DNA of 64,000 nt from Xylophilus sp. GOD-11R (GCF_033546935.1 NZ_CP137854.1:1116001-1180000), one strand, 5' to 3'. Counted from the stretch's first letter, positions 1-10,700 are shown. Notes: generated from the letters alone by a model not told the origin. A program made the numbers and translations.

Positions 1-1
1 T

Positions 2-1093
2 GGTGAACGCATTACGGCCGCGGCGGGCTCCAATGCGGTGATCGGCCGCCTTGGCGGCGACGAATTCCTGGTGGCACTTCCTGGACTCCGGCATACAGCC
101 GAGGCCGCCCAGGCCGCACGTTCCATCATGAACGCGGTAGCTGATCCGGTCAGTTTTGCCGAAATGCCGATCAACGTCTCCATTTCGGTCGGCATCGCGA
201 TGTTCCCCGGCGACGGCGACACCTTCGACGCGCTTTTCCGTCGAGCGGACGCTGCCTTGCATGTGGCTAAGCGTGGTGGCCGTGCGGACTACCAGTTCGC
301 CATGGCGGCCATGAACGACGCCTCGCTCGAGCGCCTGCAGCTCGAGTCGTCGCTGCGTTATGCGCTCGACCACGACAGCCTGCGACTTGAATACCAACCG
401 CTGGTCGAACTCGCGACCGGTCGCATCGTCGGTATTGAGGCGCTCTGTCGTTGGGACGATGCCCTGCGCGGAGCAGTACCGCCCAACGTCTTCATTCCGC
501 TGGCCGAAGAAAGCGGAATGATCGAGCAGCTCGGCGGATGGGTACTGACGACGGCGGCTCGCCAGTTGCGAGCCCTGCACCAGGCCGGCCATACACAGTT
601 GTTTGTCGCGGTGAACCTGTCTGCCCGCCAGTTCCAACGGGGGGTGGTGCTCGCGCAAGTCGAGAACGCGCTGGTGCTCTCGGGCATACCGGCCGACAAA
701 CTGGAACTCGAACTCACCGAAAGTGTCCTGCTGCACGACGGTGAAGCCGTGATGAGCACGCTGCGGCAGTTGAAGGCACTGGGCGTCAAATTGTCGATCG
801 ACGACTTCGGCACCGGTTACTCGAGCTTTGCCTACTTGCGCCGTTTCAAGTTCGACAAGATCAAGATCGACCAATCCTTCGTACGGGATCTCATCGACGA
901 CCCGGACAATGCGGCGATCGTTCGCGGCATCATTTCTCTGGCGCTGAGCCTGGGCCTCGACGTGCTGGCCGAGGGCGTGGAGACCGACGCCATCGCGCAA
1001 AGGCTCAGGCACCTGCGCTGCACCTTTGCGCAGGGTTATCACTTCGCCCGGCCTCTACGACCGGATGCGCTGCTGGAGCGGCTCGATTGCTAG
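2..1093 (+). CDS. GGDEF-EAL domain protein (3' part, cut by window start)
   Basis: The open frame runs into the first bases of the window, so the N-terminus and any sensory domain are missing. The remaining part has the end of a diguanylate-cyclase domain with the signature RLGGDEF, then a full EAL phosphodiesterase domain. EAL-domain residues that bind metal and c-di-GMP are all visible: the EALCRW segment, the Asn of VNLSARQF, the Glu of ELTES, the DDFGTG loop, the Lys of KIDQSF and the Glu of AEGVET. The EAL half should therefore be able to hydrolyse c-di-GMP; whether the GGDEF half is active cannot be judged from this fragment. It lies 58 bp upstream of surE on the same strand and could be cotranscribed with it. 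The family call is secure; the cellular role is not known. Confidence 0.93.
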   Translation, partial: GERITAAAGSNAVIGRLGGDEFLVALPGLRHTAEAAQAARSIMNAVADPVSFAEMPINVSISVGIAMFPGDGDTFDALFRRADAALHVAKRGGRADYQFAMAAMNDASLERLQLESSLRYALDHDSLRLEYQPLVELATGRIVGIEALCRWDDALRGAVPPNVFIPLAEESGMIEQLGGWVLTTAARQLRALHQAGHTQLFVAVNLSARQFQRGVVLAQVENALVLSGIPADKLELELTESVLLHDGEAVMSTLRQLKALGVKLSIDDFGTGYSSFAYLRRFKFDKIKIDQSFVRDLIDDPDNAAIVRGIISLALSLGLDVLAEGVETDAIAQRLRHLRCTFAQGYHFARPLRPDALLERLDC

Positions 1094-1151
1094 ATGCGCC
1101 AGCTTGGCGCAGACGAGCAAGGGTCGGCCAACACTACAATCCGCCGCTCTC

Positions 1152-1970
1152 ATGATGAAGATACTGCTCTCCAACGACGACGGCTTTCAGGCGCCTGGCA
1201 TCGTGGCCGTCTACGAAGCGTTGTCGAAGATCGCGCAGGTCGACGTCATTGCGCCCGAACACAACAACAGCGCCAAGTCGAACGCCTTGACGCTCAACGC
1301 TCCGTTGTATGTTCACCAGGCTTCCAACGGATTCCGATACATCAACGGCACGCCTGCCGACTGCATGCACATCGCGCTGACCGGCTTGCTCGACTACCGG
1401 CCGGATCTTGTCGTGTCCGGTATCAACAACGGCGCCAACATGGGCGACGACACCATCTATTCGGGTACGGTCGGCGCCGCCATGGAAGGCTATCTTTTCG
1501 GCATTCCCGCCATCGCGTTTTCGCAAGTCGAAAAAGGTTGGGCGGAATTGGAGGCCGCGGCCGACAAGGCGCGCGATCTGGTGAGTGCGCTCATGCGCGG
1601 CCGTCTGGTGCAAGACGCCCCCTGGTTACTCAACGTCAATATTCCCAACCTGCCCTATCGCGAACTCGGTGCAGTGCGGCTTTGCCGACTCGGGCGGCGC
1701 CACGCAGCCGAACGAGTGATCACCCAGGTCAGTCCACGTGGCGAGACCATGTATTGGATCGGTGCTGCTGGACATGCCAAGGACGACTCCGAAGGAACCG
1801 ACTTTCACGTGGTCATGGGCGGCCATGTCGCCGTTACGCCGCTCAAGGTGGACCTGACCGACCATGACAATTTTGAGCAATGGTTGAGTGTGGTCGAGCG
1901 CATGGGCGGCAGCCTGGAGCCGATGGCTGACCAGGATCCTGACGAAGGCATGGTGCGCGCACCGGCCTGA
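1152..1970 (+). CDS. surE: 5'/3'-nucleotidase SurE
   Basis: Metal-dependent survival protein E, a phosphatase of 5'- and 3'-nucleotides (and in some species exopolyphosphate) in the cytoplasm. The start of the protein, [16 protein letters not shown], holds the metal-binding Asp pair typical of the family. The [11 protein letters not shown] and [20 protein letters not shown] segments supply the conserved Ser and Asn ligands. About 272 aa, close to the usual length of 250-270. Two adjacent ATG codons (1152 and 1155) are possible starts and no clear ribosome binding site separates them; an open frame reaches further upstream but would overlap the EAL gene. It is followed 15 bp later by pcm, the classic surE-pcm-nlpD stress/stationary-phase order. 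Confidence 0.96.
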   Translation: MMKILLSNDDGFQAPGIVAVYEALSKIAQVDVIAPEHNNSAKSNALTLNAPLYVHQASNGFRYINGTPADCMHIALTGLLDYRPDLVVSGINNGANMGDDTIYSGTVGAAMEGYLFGIPAIAFSQVEKGWAELEAAADKARDLVSALMRGRLVQDAPWLLNVNIPNLPYRELGAVRLCRLGRRHAAERVITQVSPRGETMYWIGAAGHAKDDSEGTDFHVVMGGHVAVTPLKVDLTDHDNFEQWLSVVERMGGSLEPMADQDPDEGMVRAPA

Positions 1971-1985
1971 GCAAGTGGATTTATC

Positions 1986-2765
1986 TTGAGCGATAGACCG
2001 TCGTTTCCTGCGCGCCTGCCAGGCCGTCCGGGCCACGTCTCGACGGAGATGTCGACGCGACGACAACCGGTCGCGCCTTCCGTGCCCGGGAAAGAAGGCG
2101 GGTCCGTCGGCGAATCCGATTTCGCCCACATGCGGGCACACATGGTCCGGAAGATCGAAGCGCAAGGCGTCGGCGCGGCGGCGGTCTTGCATGCGCTCAA
2201 CACGGTGCATCGGCATCGTTTCATCGATCCTGCGCTCATTGGCCAAGCCTATGAGGACACCAGCCTGCCCATCGGCTTGGGGCAGACGATTTCCAAACCG
2301 GGCGTCGTGGCTCGCATGTGCGAACTGCTGCTAGGCGCCAGGATCGCACAGGGTGGATCGTTGGGTCGCGTCCTCGAGATCGGGACCGGCTGCGGCTACC
2401 AGGCGGCGGTTCTCTCTCTGGTGGTGCAAGAGGTGTATTCGATCGAAAGACTGCGGGCCCTTCACGAAAAGGCGCGCGCCAATCTTCGGCCGTTCCGCAT
2501 TCCGAACATCCACCTTCTGTTCGGCGATGGCATAGCCGGCTACGCCAAAGGGGCGCCTTATGCCGGCATCATCGCGGCGGCCGGTGGCGATGCACTGCCC
2601 GACGAATGGTGTGAGCAACTGGCCGTTGGCGGAAGGCTTGTCGCTCCGATAGCGGGGCAGAACGGACGGCAGGCCCTGGTTGTCGTTGACCGAGGGACCA
2701 TGGGGTTCCAGCGCACGACACTGGAAGACGTTCATTTTGTCCCCCTAAAATCCGGAATTGCTTAA
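1986..2765 (+). CDS. pcm: protein-L-isoaspartate O-methyltransferase
   Basis: SAM-dependent enzyme that methylates L-isoaspartyl residues in damaged proteins and so starts their repair. The substrate-binding motif appears as [17 protein letters not shown], the SAM-binding motif as [16 protein letters not shown], followed by YSIERL and the post-motif [15 protein letters not shown]. About 259 aa from the TTG at 1986; an in-frame ATG at 2049 would remove 21 poorly conserved N-terminal residues and is an alternative start. The body is complete and shows no damage. The gene sits between surE and nlpD, and its stop overlaps the region carrying the nlpD ribosome binding site, which suggests coupled translation. 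Confidence 0.95.
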   Translation: MSDRPSFPARLPGRPGHVSTEMSTRRQPVAPSVPGKEGGSVGESDFAHMRAHMVRKIEAQGVGAAAVLHALNTVHRHRFIDPALIGQAYEDTSLPIGLGQTISKPGVVARMCELLLGARIAQGGSLGRVLEIGTGCGYQAAVLSLVVQEVYSIERLRALHEKARANLRPFRIPNIHLLFGDGIAGYAKGAPYAGIIAAAGGDALPDEWCEQLAVGGRLVAPIAGQNGRQALVVVDRGTMGFQRTTLEDVHFVPLKSGIA

Positions 2766-2775
2766 AGGAATCGTT

Positions 2776-3630
2776 ATGGTGGCTTCGCGTGGGCGTATTT
2801 GGTGGATGACGGGAGCGCTGACCGCACTTTCGGTGCTGTCGGGATGTGCCCCGCAAACACCGCTGCGCGCGCCGCCGGTGGAAGACCGAGGCTTGGGCGC
2901 AGGTTCTTTCGGAATGACCGGAGCATCGGTTCCACCTGCAACCGTGACCCCTCCGAAACCACTGCCGGGCGCAGAAAACGCCGGTAAGCCGGGGTACTAC
3001 ACGGTCAAGCCGGGTGACACGGTGCGAAAGGTCGCGCAGAGCACTGGCCAGACCTGGCAGGACATAGCGCGCTGGAGCGAGTTGACAAATGCCGACCTGA
3101 TCGAGGTCGGCCAAGTACTGCGCGTTGCACCGCCGGTCGCTGTCGTCGCGAGCAGCCCCTCCTCGGCGCCGCCTGCGGCGCCTGCCGTCACCGGCACGCC
3201 GCTCCCGCCTGTCGCGCAACCTGCAACGCCGGCTCGACCATCCCAAGGTGCGGGTGGTGACGAGGAGTTGGCGTTCATCTGGCCGGCGCCCGGGCCTCTC
3301 TTGGCAACGTTCGACGAGGCCAAGAACAAAGGCTACGACATCGGTGGCAAAGCTGGCGATGCGGTCGTGGCTGCAGCTGACGGGCGAGTGGTCTATGCAG
3401 GCGCCGGATTGCGGGGTTACGGCAATCTCATCATCCTCAAGCACAACAACACCTATCTCACAGCTTATGCCCACAACCAGACGCTGCTGGTGAAAGAAGA
3501 TCAGAACGTGCACAAAGGCCAGAAGATTGCCGAGATGGGGTCAAGCGACTCTGATCGGGTCAAGTTGCATTTTGAAATCAGAAGGCAGGGCAAACCGGTC
3601 GATCCCTCGCGATACCTGGCTTCAAGATAG
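2776..3630 (+). CDS. nlpD: NlpD-type lipoprotein, LysM and degenerate M23 domain
   Basis: Envelope lipoprotein, likely activator of a peptidoglycan amidase during cell division. The ATG at 2776 follows an AAAGGA ribosome binding site at 2765-2770. A membrane segment ends in the lipobox LSGC, so the mature protein is lipid-anchored. A LysM domain ([15 protein letters not shown] onward) binds peptidoglycan. A Pro/Ala-rich linker leads to a C-terminal M23 peptidase fold. The usual HxGxD zinc motif is NKGYD here: the first His is Asn, as in non-catalytic EnvC/NlpD proteins, while the later HFEIR His remains. 284 aa. A strong terminator follows directly, so this ends the surE-pcm-nlpD unit. Confidence 0.93.
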   Translation: MVASRGRIWWMTGALTALSVLSGCAPQTPLRAPPVEDRGLGAGSFGMTGASVPPATVTPPKPLPGAENAGKPGYYTVKPGDTVRKVAQSTGQTWQDIARWSELTNADLIEVGQVLRVAPPVAVVASSPSSAPPAAPAVTGTPLPPVAQPATPARPSQGAGGDEELAFIWPAPGPLLATFDEAKNKGYDIGGKAGDAVVAAADGRVVYAGAGLRGYGNLIILKHNNTYLTAYAHNQTLLVKEDQNVHKGQKIAEMGSSDSDRVKLHFEIRRQGKPVDPSRYLASR

Positions 3631-3648
3631 TTCTTGGCGCCAAGTCCA

Positions 3649-3682
3649 ATAAAAAAAGAGCCCATTAGGGCTCTTTTTTTAT
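3649..3682 (+). terminator. Intrinsic terminator after nlpD
   Basis: AAAGAGCCC, a 4-base ATTA loop and GGGCTCTTT form a perfect stem, with A and T tracts on the two sides. It can end transcription from either strand. It closes the surE-pcm-nlpD unit about 20 bp after the nlpD stop. Confidence 0.92.
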
Positions 3683-3832
3683 TGCCGGCTGCATATCGAT
3701 TGCCCCAGTCCGCAAGTGAAAAATGGTCAAATTTCGTGCGGTAGCTATATTCAATATGCATCCAAACCAAATCTCTATCGGGAGAGATGTTTCATATCGT
3801 GTAAAAAAACACATTTAAATTTATTTGTAAAT

Positions 3833-3850
3833 TTAGTCAGTGTTGACTAA
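3833..3850. promoter_or_regulatory. Perfect palindrome over a possible -35 box
   Basis: TTAGTCA-GTGT-TGACTAA is a perfect 7-bp inverted repeat with a 4-bp centre. Its right arm overlaps TTGACT at 3843-3848, a good match to a sigma-70 -35 hexamer. A convincing -10 at standard spacing is not seen; TTAAAT at 3869-3874 is the nearest AT-rich candidate and is slightly too far away. The shape suits an operator for a dimeric repressor. The binding protein is unknown. Confidence 0.45.
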
Positions 3851-3884
3851 CTTGTCGCCTTTATTTGGTTAAATCCGGGCGCGG

Positions 3885-3903
3885 CCGATCTATTTCTGAT
3901 CGG
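3885..3903. promoter_or_regulatory. Inverted repeat in the leader of the DUF11 cluster
   Basis: CCGATC, a 7-base spacer and GATCGG form a perfect 6-bp inverted repeat about 30 bp before the ATG at 3936. It could be a second operator or a leader hairpin. No poly-T tract follows, so it is not a terminator. Confidence 0.35.
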
Positions 3904-3935
3904 TCGGTCTTAACCATTCAAATGCGAGAGCTTTC

Positions 3936-4610
3936 ATGGCGTCATTCAATGCGAATAGTCTTAAGGGCAGTGTTCCGCAATTTTTTGCCCGACTCATTCG
4001 TACTGCTCACACAACCCAGTTAACCAAGCGCAGTGCGTTCTCCGTCTTTGGTGCATTGGTTATGGCGCTGTGGTCGGCCGCACCAGTGCACGCACAATCC
4101 AACTCAGCACTTGCGATCGCAAAAACACCCCATACGCAGACAGGGGCTGGTGGTACGGTCAAGGCCTTGCTCACGCAATATAAGGTCGTCAAGGCCAATG
4201 ACGGTACGGAAAAACTGGAAGATGCCAGCCAGATCAAGCCTGGTGACATCATTGAATATCGGGTGACATACACCAATTCTGGCAACGAGCCGGTTTCAGG
4301 CCTGCTTGCTAAATTGCCGATTCCACTCGGCTTGCAATATCAGCCAAAAAGTGCGAAGCCAAGTGGCGATCTAGTCCAGTTTTCGGTAGGAAAAGGCGCG
4401 TTTTCACCAGAACCGCTCATGCGGACTACGGTTGGTAAAAGCGAGCGAGTTCCTTACGCAGAATATCGTGAAATTCAGTGGAGCTTGGGCCGTCTTCCTG
4501 CGCATGGAGAGGCTGCTGTAACTGCTCGGGTTCAAGTTGAAAGCCTGATGCCGCAGGTCCCGGCTGAAAGCGCGGTACCGTCTCCTCCGCCGCTATCTAC
4601 CCGACGCTGA
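3936..4610 (+). CDS. Exported protein with a DUF11-like domain
   Basis: 224-aa protein of unknown function and first gene of a three-gene cluster. The N-terminus has a basic region, then a hydrophobic segment (FGALVMALWSAAPVHA) ending in an AHA-type cleavage site near residue 54; the signal peptide is unusually long. The mature part carries one DUF11-like Ig-fold module, recognisable from GDIIEYRVTYTNSGNEPVSG and the following LPIPLGLQY, the 'prepositioned tail' style of these repeats. The C-terminus is short and Pro/Ser-rich, with no membrane anchor, sortase motif or barrel. Translation starts at ATG 3936 after GAGAG. The next gene begins 109 bp later after a hairpin. It is probably periplasmic or surface-associated and works with the two larger proteins; that is inferred from adjacency only. 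Confidence 0.8.
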   Translation: MASFNANSLKGSVPQFFARLIRTAHTTQLTKRSAFSVFGALVMALWSAAPVHAQSNSALAIAKTPHTQTGAGGTVKALLTQYKVVKANDGTEKLEDASQIKPGDIIEYRVTYTNSGNEPVSGLLAKLPIPLGLQYQPKSAKPSGDLVQFSVGKGAFSPEPLMRTTVGKSERVPYAEYREIQWSLGRLPAHGEAAVTARVQVESLMPQVPAESAVPSPPPLSTRR

Positions 4611-4621
4611 TTATATTCGCT

Positions 4622-4640
4622 GCGGCTATTGAGTAGCCGC
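4622..4640 (+). terminator. Hairpin between the first two DUF11 genes
   Basis: GCGGCTA-TTGAG-TAGCCGC is a perfect 7-bp stem starting 12 bp after the stop codon. It is followed by CTCAACCCCTTTTCTT, a poor but T-containing tail. It may act as a partial terminator or an mRNA stabiliser inside the cluster. Confidence 0.4.
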
Positions 4641-4719
4641 CTCAACCCCTTTTCTTGATTGCAGTCCTTTCGAGGGCGGCATTGCCGTTTCCGCATGTCT
4701 CGATATCCGAGGAAAAACC

Positions 4720-7644
4720 GTGAAGTTAAGAATAAGTAAGTGCAGATCCTGTCCGGCGACGACGTCTTCGAGGCTGGCCTGGAGCCTTTTGACATTTGGA
4801 GTGTTATGGGGTGCATCAACGGCTTGGGCTGCTGCACCGCCTGCGAAAACAAACATCGGTAATACGGCTTCGGCAACATTCACGGACGCGGCCGGACGTT
4901 CGAATGTCGTTACGTCCAATCCGGTCGTCACCGTCGTGCAACAAGTCGGGGCTTTCGCCTTGGACGGCGTTACGGGCGCGAGCAACACCGTCATCAACAC
5001 AAAGTCAGTAACTGCCGGCGGCACTGTCTACTCTCCCCATGTGTTGACGAACACCGGAAATGGGCAAGATAGTTTCAATATCGCGGTCGAAGCGTCCGGT
5101 GGATCACTCGCGCGAATTGAGGTGTTTCCCGATGACGGAAGCGGTAATCCAATGGGCGCCGCCCTCTGTACGTCATCTGGAAGCACATCATGTTCCGTTT
5201 CCACGCCGGTTACGGCGGCGGGAAGCAATGGTGTATTCAAGTTTGTCATCGCCTACACCGTGCCTGGCAGTGCAAGCGGCATCGCAAATCCGTTCGCAAC
5301 CTCGACTGTGACCGCTACGCCGATCACAGCGTCGGCATCGATGTACACCACTGCCACCGCAACCGTTCGCGATCTGGTAAATCTGACAACCGGTCCAGCG
5401 TTTACCGTCACGAAGCGCATAGGCGTGCCATCCGTGGCTGCCGCGGGTGGGGGCGCATGGCCTGCCGCTGCGTCCAATGGCAAAGCCTCCAAATCTTCGA
5501 CTTGTGCGACGACGTGGTCGGTCGGCCTCGTTTCCAACAGTACGTGCCAATACACCGTCTACACACTGACGCTTGCAAATACGGGTGTGGGAACCGGTCG
5601 TTTCGCGCTTGGCGATACGCTTCCCTCCGGCCTGACATACGTCACCGGGTCTGCAGTCTGGAGTAACGCTCCTGGCATCGCGCTTACCGACGCCGCAGCA
5701 GGCGATTCAGCCGGCATCGATTACCGATACAGCGCCGGAAAAATCACTGCTGTGATCGAAGGCGTGCCGTCCAACGCCACGCAAACACTGAGCTTCGTCG
5801 TATTGGTAAACGGCACAGCAACTGCAGGAACCGCCACGACAACCAATGTTGCGTACTACAACCCGGCCGAAGCGGCTCCGACAGCAACGTCGATTTCGCC
5901 AGGTTCGCTCCCCACGCCAACAGGCACCACGCCTTACACGGTCTACGGGTCATATGGTGTTGTGTTGGGTGCGGCGAGTTCGACGAGTGGTTCTGCAGTT
6001 GACGCGGTGGCGGGAACACCCAATGCAACAACAGCAGACAACACCACAGTGGCGTCTGCGACTGCTGGAACTATCGTCAAGTTTGAACAAAGAATCTTCA
6101 ACATTGGCGATACGGTTGATACGGTAAACCTGACGGTCAACGCCGGATCGTTTCCTTCCGGTACCACGTTCTTCTTATTCGGCGCAGATGGGGCAACGCC
6201 GCTCCAAGACACTGGTGCTCAGGATGGCGTGCTTGATACCGGTCCGATTCAGGCTGGAAGCCAAGCCACCGTCGTGGTTGCCGCGTTCTTGCCAGTTGGA
6301 CTCACGGCCGGTTCGGTCAATTACGCGGCCGTATTGACCGGAACATCCAAAGGCGATCCGAGCAAGATCGATGGGACCCGCGACCTGATCACCAGCATAT
6401 CCCGTGGCCTTGTGGACGTGACCAATAGCGCAAGCGGTAACGGGATTTCGGGCACCAGCGCTAACGGCGATAGCGGACCTGGTCCGAGCCCGTCGCCAAC
6501 CACTACCAACACGACGGTCGGCGGGAGCGCCACTGCGTTCAATCTCTACATTTCCAATAACGACTCAACACCGCGCACTTACTCGCTTGCCGCGAGTTCA
6601 TCGACAGTATTCCCTGGAAACCTCCCGTACAACTGGGCTGTCAAGTTCGTTGCGGGGGCCGATGGATCGTGTCTGCCAGCCACGCCCGCAATCACAACGA
6701 CCAGTGCAGTTCCAAGCAACGGTCAAATCGCTGTCACGGCCTGTGTGACGCCGCCGGCCGGGCAGGCGCCGGTGAACGCCGTGAAGATCTATTTCCGAGC
6801 AACGGCTACTGCAGCAACCCCCGATGGCATCTTCGCATCTGATACAAAGACCGACGCTGTCACCGTTACCGCATCGGCCGCTGAACGATATTCAGCCACG
6901 CTGACGGGAAGTAATTCTGGCGAACTCACCAGCCCAGGGACCGTTGTCTATTCGCACATACTCAGCAATATCGGCACGGAAACCTGCGGCCCATATAATT
7001 TGCAAGTGTCGTTTCCGTCCGCAGACGCAGATGCTGGATGGACCTACGCCATCTATCTGGATACTGACAAAAACGGTCAAATCGGCTCTGCAGATCAACT
7101 TGTCACGGGCCAGATTACGACGCCGCTTTTGGCCGGTGCAAGTAATGCCCAATATATCCTGATTCGAATCGGGGCACCGGCAGGTCTTTCGGCTGGAGCT
7201 ACCACAACGGCCACAGTCCGTGCCGTCTTTGCTGCGCCCAATAGTTGCGGATCTCCCTTCGTTACTGATTTGACGACCATTCATAAGGGCACTGTCCGTG
7301 TGTATAAGGCGCAAGCTGTTGACGCCATGTGTGACGGCGTAGCCGACGGCGCGTTTGGCACTGCTGTGCTCAATATTCGCCCAGGAAATTGCATTTACTA
7401 CCATGTCACTGCAATGAACGAGGGTGTTGCCGCGGTTGTTAACTTGACCGTTAAGGACCGAGTGCCGGCATACACCACCCTCAGCACAACGCAGCCGACT
7501 ATTCAATGCTCGGCAGACAACGCTCGTGGTTCCGCCCCCACTTATGCCGCCGCAGGCGCAGAAATTACATGCGGGAATTCAGCAAATGTCATCAATCCGG
7601 GCGGATCAGTAACGCTGGATTACAGCGTTCGCGTAGACCAGTAA
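4720..7644 (+). CDS. Large exported multi-DUF11 repeat protein
   Basis: 974-aa exported protein of unknown function. The start is GTG 4720 with GAGG at 4709-4712 as ribosome binding site. A signal peptide (hydrophobic LAWSLLTFGVLWGASTAWA, cleavage near residue 38) is followed by a short motif on the theme NTASATFTDAAGRSNVVTSN, then several Ig-like modules rich in Thr, Ser, Ala, Gly and Val. At least three have DUF11 features: a 'Y.LTLANTG' strand, 'GDTLPSGLTYV', and the last one with CIYYHVTAMNEGVAAVVNLT. Few charged residues and regularly spaced Cys pairs fit a stiff surface fibre or periplasmic ligand. No LPXTG, barrel or autotransporter domain is present, so export beyond the periplasm would need another factor; the 2549-aa neighbour is a candidate. 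The product call is secure at domain level only. Confidence 0.82.
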   Translation: MKLRISKCRSCPATTSSRLAWSLLTFGVLWGASTAWAAAPPAKTNIGNTASATFTDAAGRSNVVTSNPVVTVVQQVGAFALDGVTGASNTVINTKSVTAGGTVYSPHVLTNTGNGQDSFNIAVEASGGSLARIEVFPDDGSGNPMGAALCTSSGSTSCSVSTPVTAAGSNGVFKFVIAYTVPGSASGIANPFATSTVTATPITASASMYTTATATVRDLVNLTTGPAFTVTKRIGVPSVAAAGGGAWPAAASNGKASKSSTCATTWSVGLVSNSTCQYTVYTLTLANTGVGTGRFALGDTLPSGLTYVTGSAVWSNAPGIALTDAAAGDSAGIDYRYSAGKITAVIEGVPSNATQTLSFVVLVNGTATAGTATTTNVAYYNPAEAAPTATSISPGSLPTPTGTTPYTVYGSYGVVLGAASSTSGSAVDAVAGTPNATTADNTTVASATAGTIVKFEQRIFNIGDTVDTVNLTVNAGSFPSGTTFFLFGADGATPLQDTGAQDGVLDTGPIQAGSQATVVVAAFLPVGLTAGSVNYAAVLTGTSKGDPSKIDGTRDLITSISRGLVDVTNSASGNGISGTSANGDSGPGPSPSPTTTNTTVGGSATAFNLYISNNDSTPRTYSLAASSSTVFPGNLPYNWAVKFVAGADGSCLPATPAITTTSAVPSNGQIAVTACVTPPAGQAPVNAVKIYFRATATAATPDGIFASDTKTDAVTVTASAAERYSATLTGSNSGELTSPGTVVYSHILSNIGTETCGPYNLQVSFPSADADAGWTYAIYLDTDKNGQIGSADQLVTGQITTPLLAGASNAQYILIRIGAPAGLSAGATTTATVRAVFAAPNSCGSPFVTDLTTIHKGTVRVYKAQAVDAMCDGVADGAFGTAVLNIRPGNCIYYHVTAMNEGVAAVVNLTVKDRVPAYTTLSTTQPTIQCSADNARGSAPTYAAAGAEITCGNSANVINPGGSVTLDYSVRVDQ

Positions 7645-7672
7645 ACGCAACGGCCGCGTGAGGCCATAAACC

Positions 7673-7716
7673 TGGACGCGCCATTGCAGTGGGCGGGCGC
7701 GGTCCATTTTTCTTCT
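7673..7716 (+). terminator. Probable intrinsic terminator between DUF11 genes 2 and 3
   Basis: TGGACGCGCC pairs with GGCGCGGTCCA (one bulged base), followed by TTTTTCTTCTT. It could end or attenuate transcription before the 2549-aa gene, which has its own ribosome binding site about 70 bp later. Confidence 0.55.
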
Positions 7717-7793
7717 TGTGCTTGGTGAATCGAAGATGCAAGAAAAAAGAAACTTTGTATGTCAAGGCCATTGCGTTCGTCGAGGTAAGTTGA

Positions 7794-10700
7794 GTGATTC
7801 CGTTAGCAATAAAAATTTCAGTCAACTGGCGCAAGCCTCGATGGCCAACAACCGCTGGCCTGACTTCGCTGCTATTTCTGCTTCCCCTCTTTAGCGGAAA
7901 TGGATACGCCGCTCCTGCACTGGCTGGAGCGGCGATGCGAACGATCGCTACCGCGGCATATATTCCCCCGGGGCAATTTCAAAGCGAAAGCGTAATCTCC
8001 AATCCGGTGGATGCGACCGTATCGCCTGTCGAGGCCATGCTTTTGACCAATAGCCAAGAGGTAATTCGACCGCCAGGCTCGGGCGTGCTTTTGAGTCACT
8101 TGCTAACCAACACGGGTAACGTTGCATCAACCTACAGGCTTGACCTGCAGACTGCCGCAGCGAGCTGCAGTAATACCGCTTCGTTGGGAGCGGTAAAATT
8201 AGTGCGCGACACGAACTCGAATGGAGTACAGGACGGCGCGGACACTGTCCTCAATCTAAGTCCGCCGAGTACTATTACCCTTCAACCTGCGGAGAGTACC
8301 GCGCTGCTTGTCATAGCAGAGGTGCCTCGGATCAGCGATGGAATGGCGTGCCTGAGGTTGACAGCCACGTCGACACTGCAAAATATCTCAGCTTCCAATG
8401 TGGATGCGATCACCATCGGCCATGGCGCAGTTATGGTGCTTACTAAATCTGCGTACCACGACGGGCCCGTGATAGCAGGCAAAACCGTCGCACATTTCGA
8501 TATCCAAGCCACTAATATCGGCGGCGAAAATGCTCAGGCCGTAGGACGTTCCGCGCCGGCTTTGCGCCCCGTCATCGTCGATGGATTGCCTAGCGAAATG
8601 CTGCTTCTTCGTGACGTGCTGCCGAGGGGAACACACTATGTGCCGGAAAGTCTGCAGACCTCGACTGCCAATGCGGTTCGCCTATATCGACGTCCTGGAG
8701 ACCCCGAGCTCAGCTATCGAACCGTTGAAGATCGCGATGCAATCGAAGTAGCCATTGGGCTGAATTCTTCAGTCGCGCCAGCGGCATCTATCGCCATGCA
8801 GTTTGATGCGCTTGTGTCGCAGAACGCGCCAACCACCATTGTAAATCTCGGACAAAGTTACTTTTTTGATGGTGCCGCAAATGTCGAATCCGCGTCTAAC
8901 CCGGTGGTACTGGCTGTAGGCAAAGGGTTGATCGGTATTGCAAAAGAATCGAACGTCCCAAGCGTTGATTCTGACCAGCTTGGAAAGCTGACCTCAGTTC
9001 TTAATATTCAATTCAAAATAAAGGTAAAGAATTACAGCGACGGCTGGCTTTACAATGTACAAGCTATCGACGTGATGGAGGGGCTGGAGTCAAATCAATT
9101 CGGGCGCTTCACAGCATCGGCAACTCCTGGCGAAGGTGAATACACCATAGTTCCTGGATCTGTCCGCGTCGTCAGTGGAGAAGGTGTTTCGGCAAATGGC
9201 GAATTTAACGGTACATCTTCCCGCAAAAATTTGTTCTTGAGTGGAGGGAAATTAGCTCCCGACGCGATGGCGGTCGTTCAATTCGATGTCAGGGTGAATA
9301 GTTTGGGTCGTATCGCCGGCATTGAAAACACCGCGACGGCGGTGGCGTCCATCTTGGGTGGCAGCGACGGCAGTTCGGATGTCCAAGACGAATCGGTAGA
9401 TGGTCAAGATCCCGACCCTGATGGGGACGGCAATCCGAATAATAATGCTTCCAGCACACTAGTTCAGACAAAAGTTGCGCATTTGAAAATCAAGAAAAGC
9501 GCATCGCTGCCACGCCGTATCGATCTTGGTGTGTACGAGCTGGATTATGTCATTCGAGTGGAAAATGACGGTTCAATATCGGCACCTAACATTAGAGTTG
9601 TCGATAACCTCAGTTGTACTTTTCCGGGTCAAGAAGCAGGTGGGCATGTTTCCTCTTGGAGTCTGGTTGGTGCCCCAATCATGCGCAATAACATACTGGC
9701 CGGCTCGGCCGGATTTACTGGCCGAGCAAGTTGCAACCAACAGCAAATCGCTAGCAGTGACCCGCGAAATTTTCCGTCCGATCTTTCGCTGATATTGACG
9801 GATGGGAACCGGCCGCTTGCACCGGGACAGGTTGAGGAAGTCGCTTTTACGGTGCGACTGGTAATGAACGACGATGCTGCGCAAGCTCGTACCGCTATTT
9901 CCAACAAGGCATGGGTCGCGTCGCTGAAAGAGAACGTAGTTGCAACCAATCCCACTTTGGTGATTGCCGCGACCGCTGCCACGGCAACCGCCTTGGTGGT
10001 CGATCCGCAAGGCATCGTATATGACGCTGGGTCACGCAAGGCTATTGCAGGAGCATTGGTTACGTACGTGCGCAGGTCATGTCCCCTGGGGCTCGCTGGT
10101 CCCATTGTTCCAGACGAGATTTATGGAGGCGAATCGGGTAACTACGTCTTCAATGAAAACGGTTCAGTTTCGATGACCACTGGTTCGTCAGGCGCATACC
10201 AATTTTTTTTGAAATCGCCCCCCATTTCTTCCGTCTGTAACTATGAAATTTCAGTCAAACCGCCGGCTGGAAGCGCCTATGTCAGCCCGTCGCAACTAAT
10301 TGCGGCTGCACCAGGAACATTTTCGCGTTGTGGTGCCGTTGTCTCTAACGTTAACGCTCCCGCAGAGAAGGATTCCACCGAATATTTCAACAGCGTTGCT
10401 TCTGGGGTTTACAGCACCGGCCGTTTGTGTGAGGTGTTCAACAACCACATTCCCCTGGACCCTGGAAACGTCCGTGGATTGGTGCTTCGCAAGGAGGCCA
10501 GCAAGCGTCAAGTTGAATTAGGTGATTTCCTTGAATATGCGCTGACGCTGATTAATAAAACGGGTTCTCCAATTAACGGGTTTGAGTTTATTGATAAGCT
10601 TCCGATCGGCTTTGCCTATGTTCCTGGAAGCGCAAGTCTTGACGGCCGCATCTCTAATAATCCACTGGGTGGGAGTGGGCCAGATCTGAAATTTGTGCAG

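Larger units (their letters stand above)
3683..3935. other. AT-rich intergenic leader upstream of the DUF11 cluster
   Basis: About 250 bp without a credible gene and clearly richer in A/T than the surrounding genes. It holds a 7-bp inverted repeat of AAATTTA around TTTG at 3817-3834, the palindrome at 3833-3850 and a short hairpin at 3885-3903. This is likely the promoter and regulatory region of the exported-protein genes that follow. No rpoS reading frame or remnant is visible here. Confidence 0.6.
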
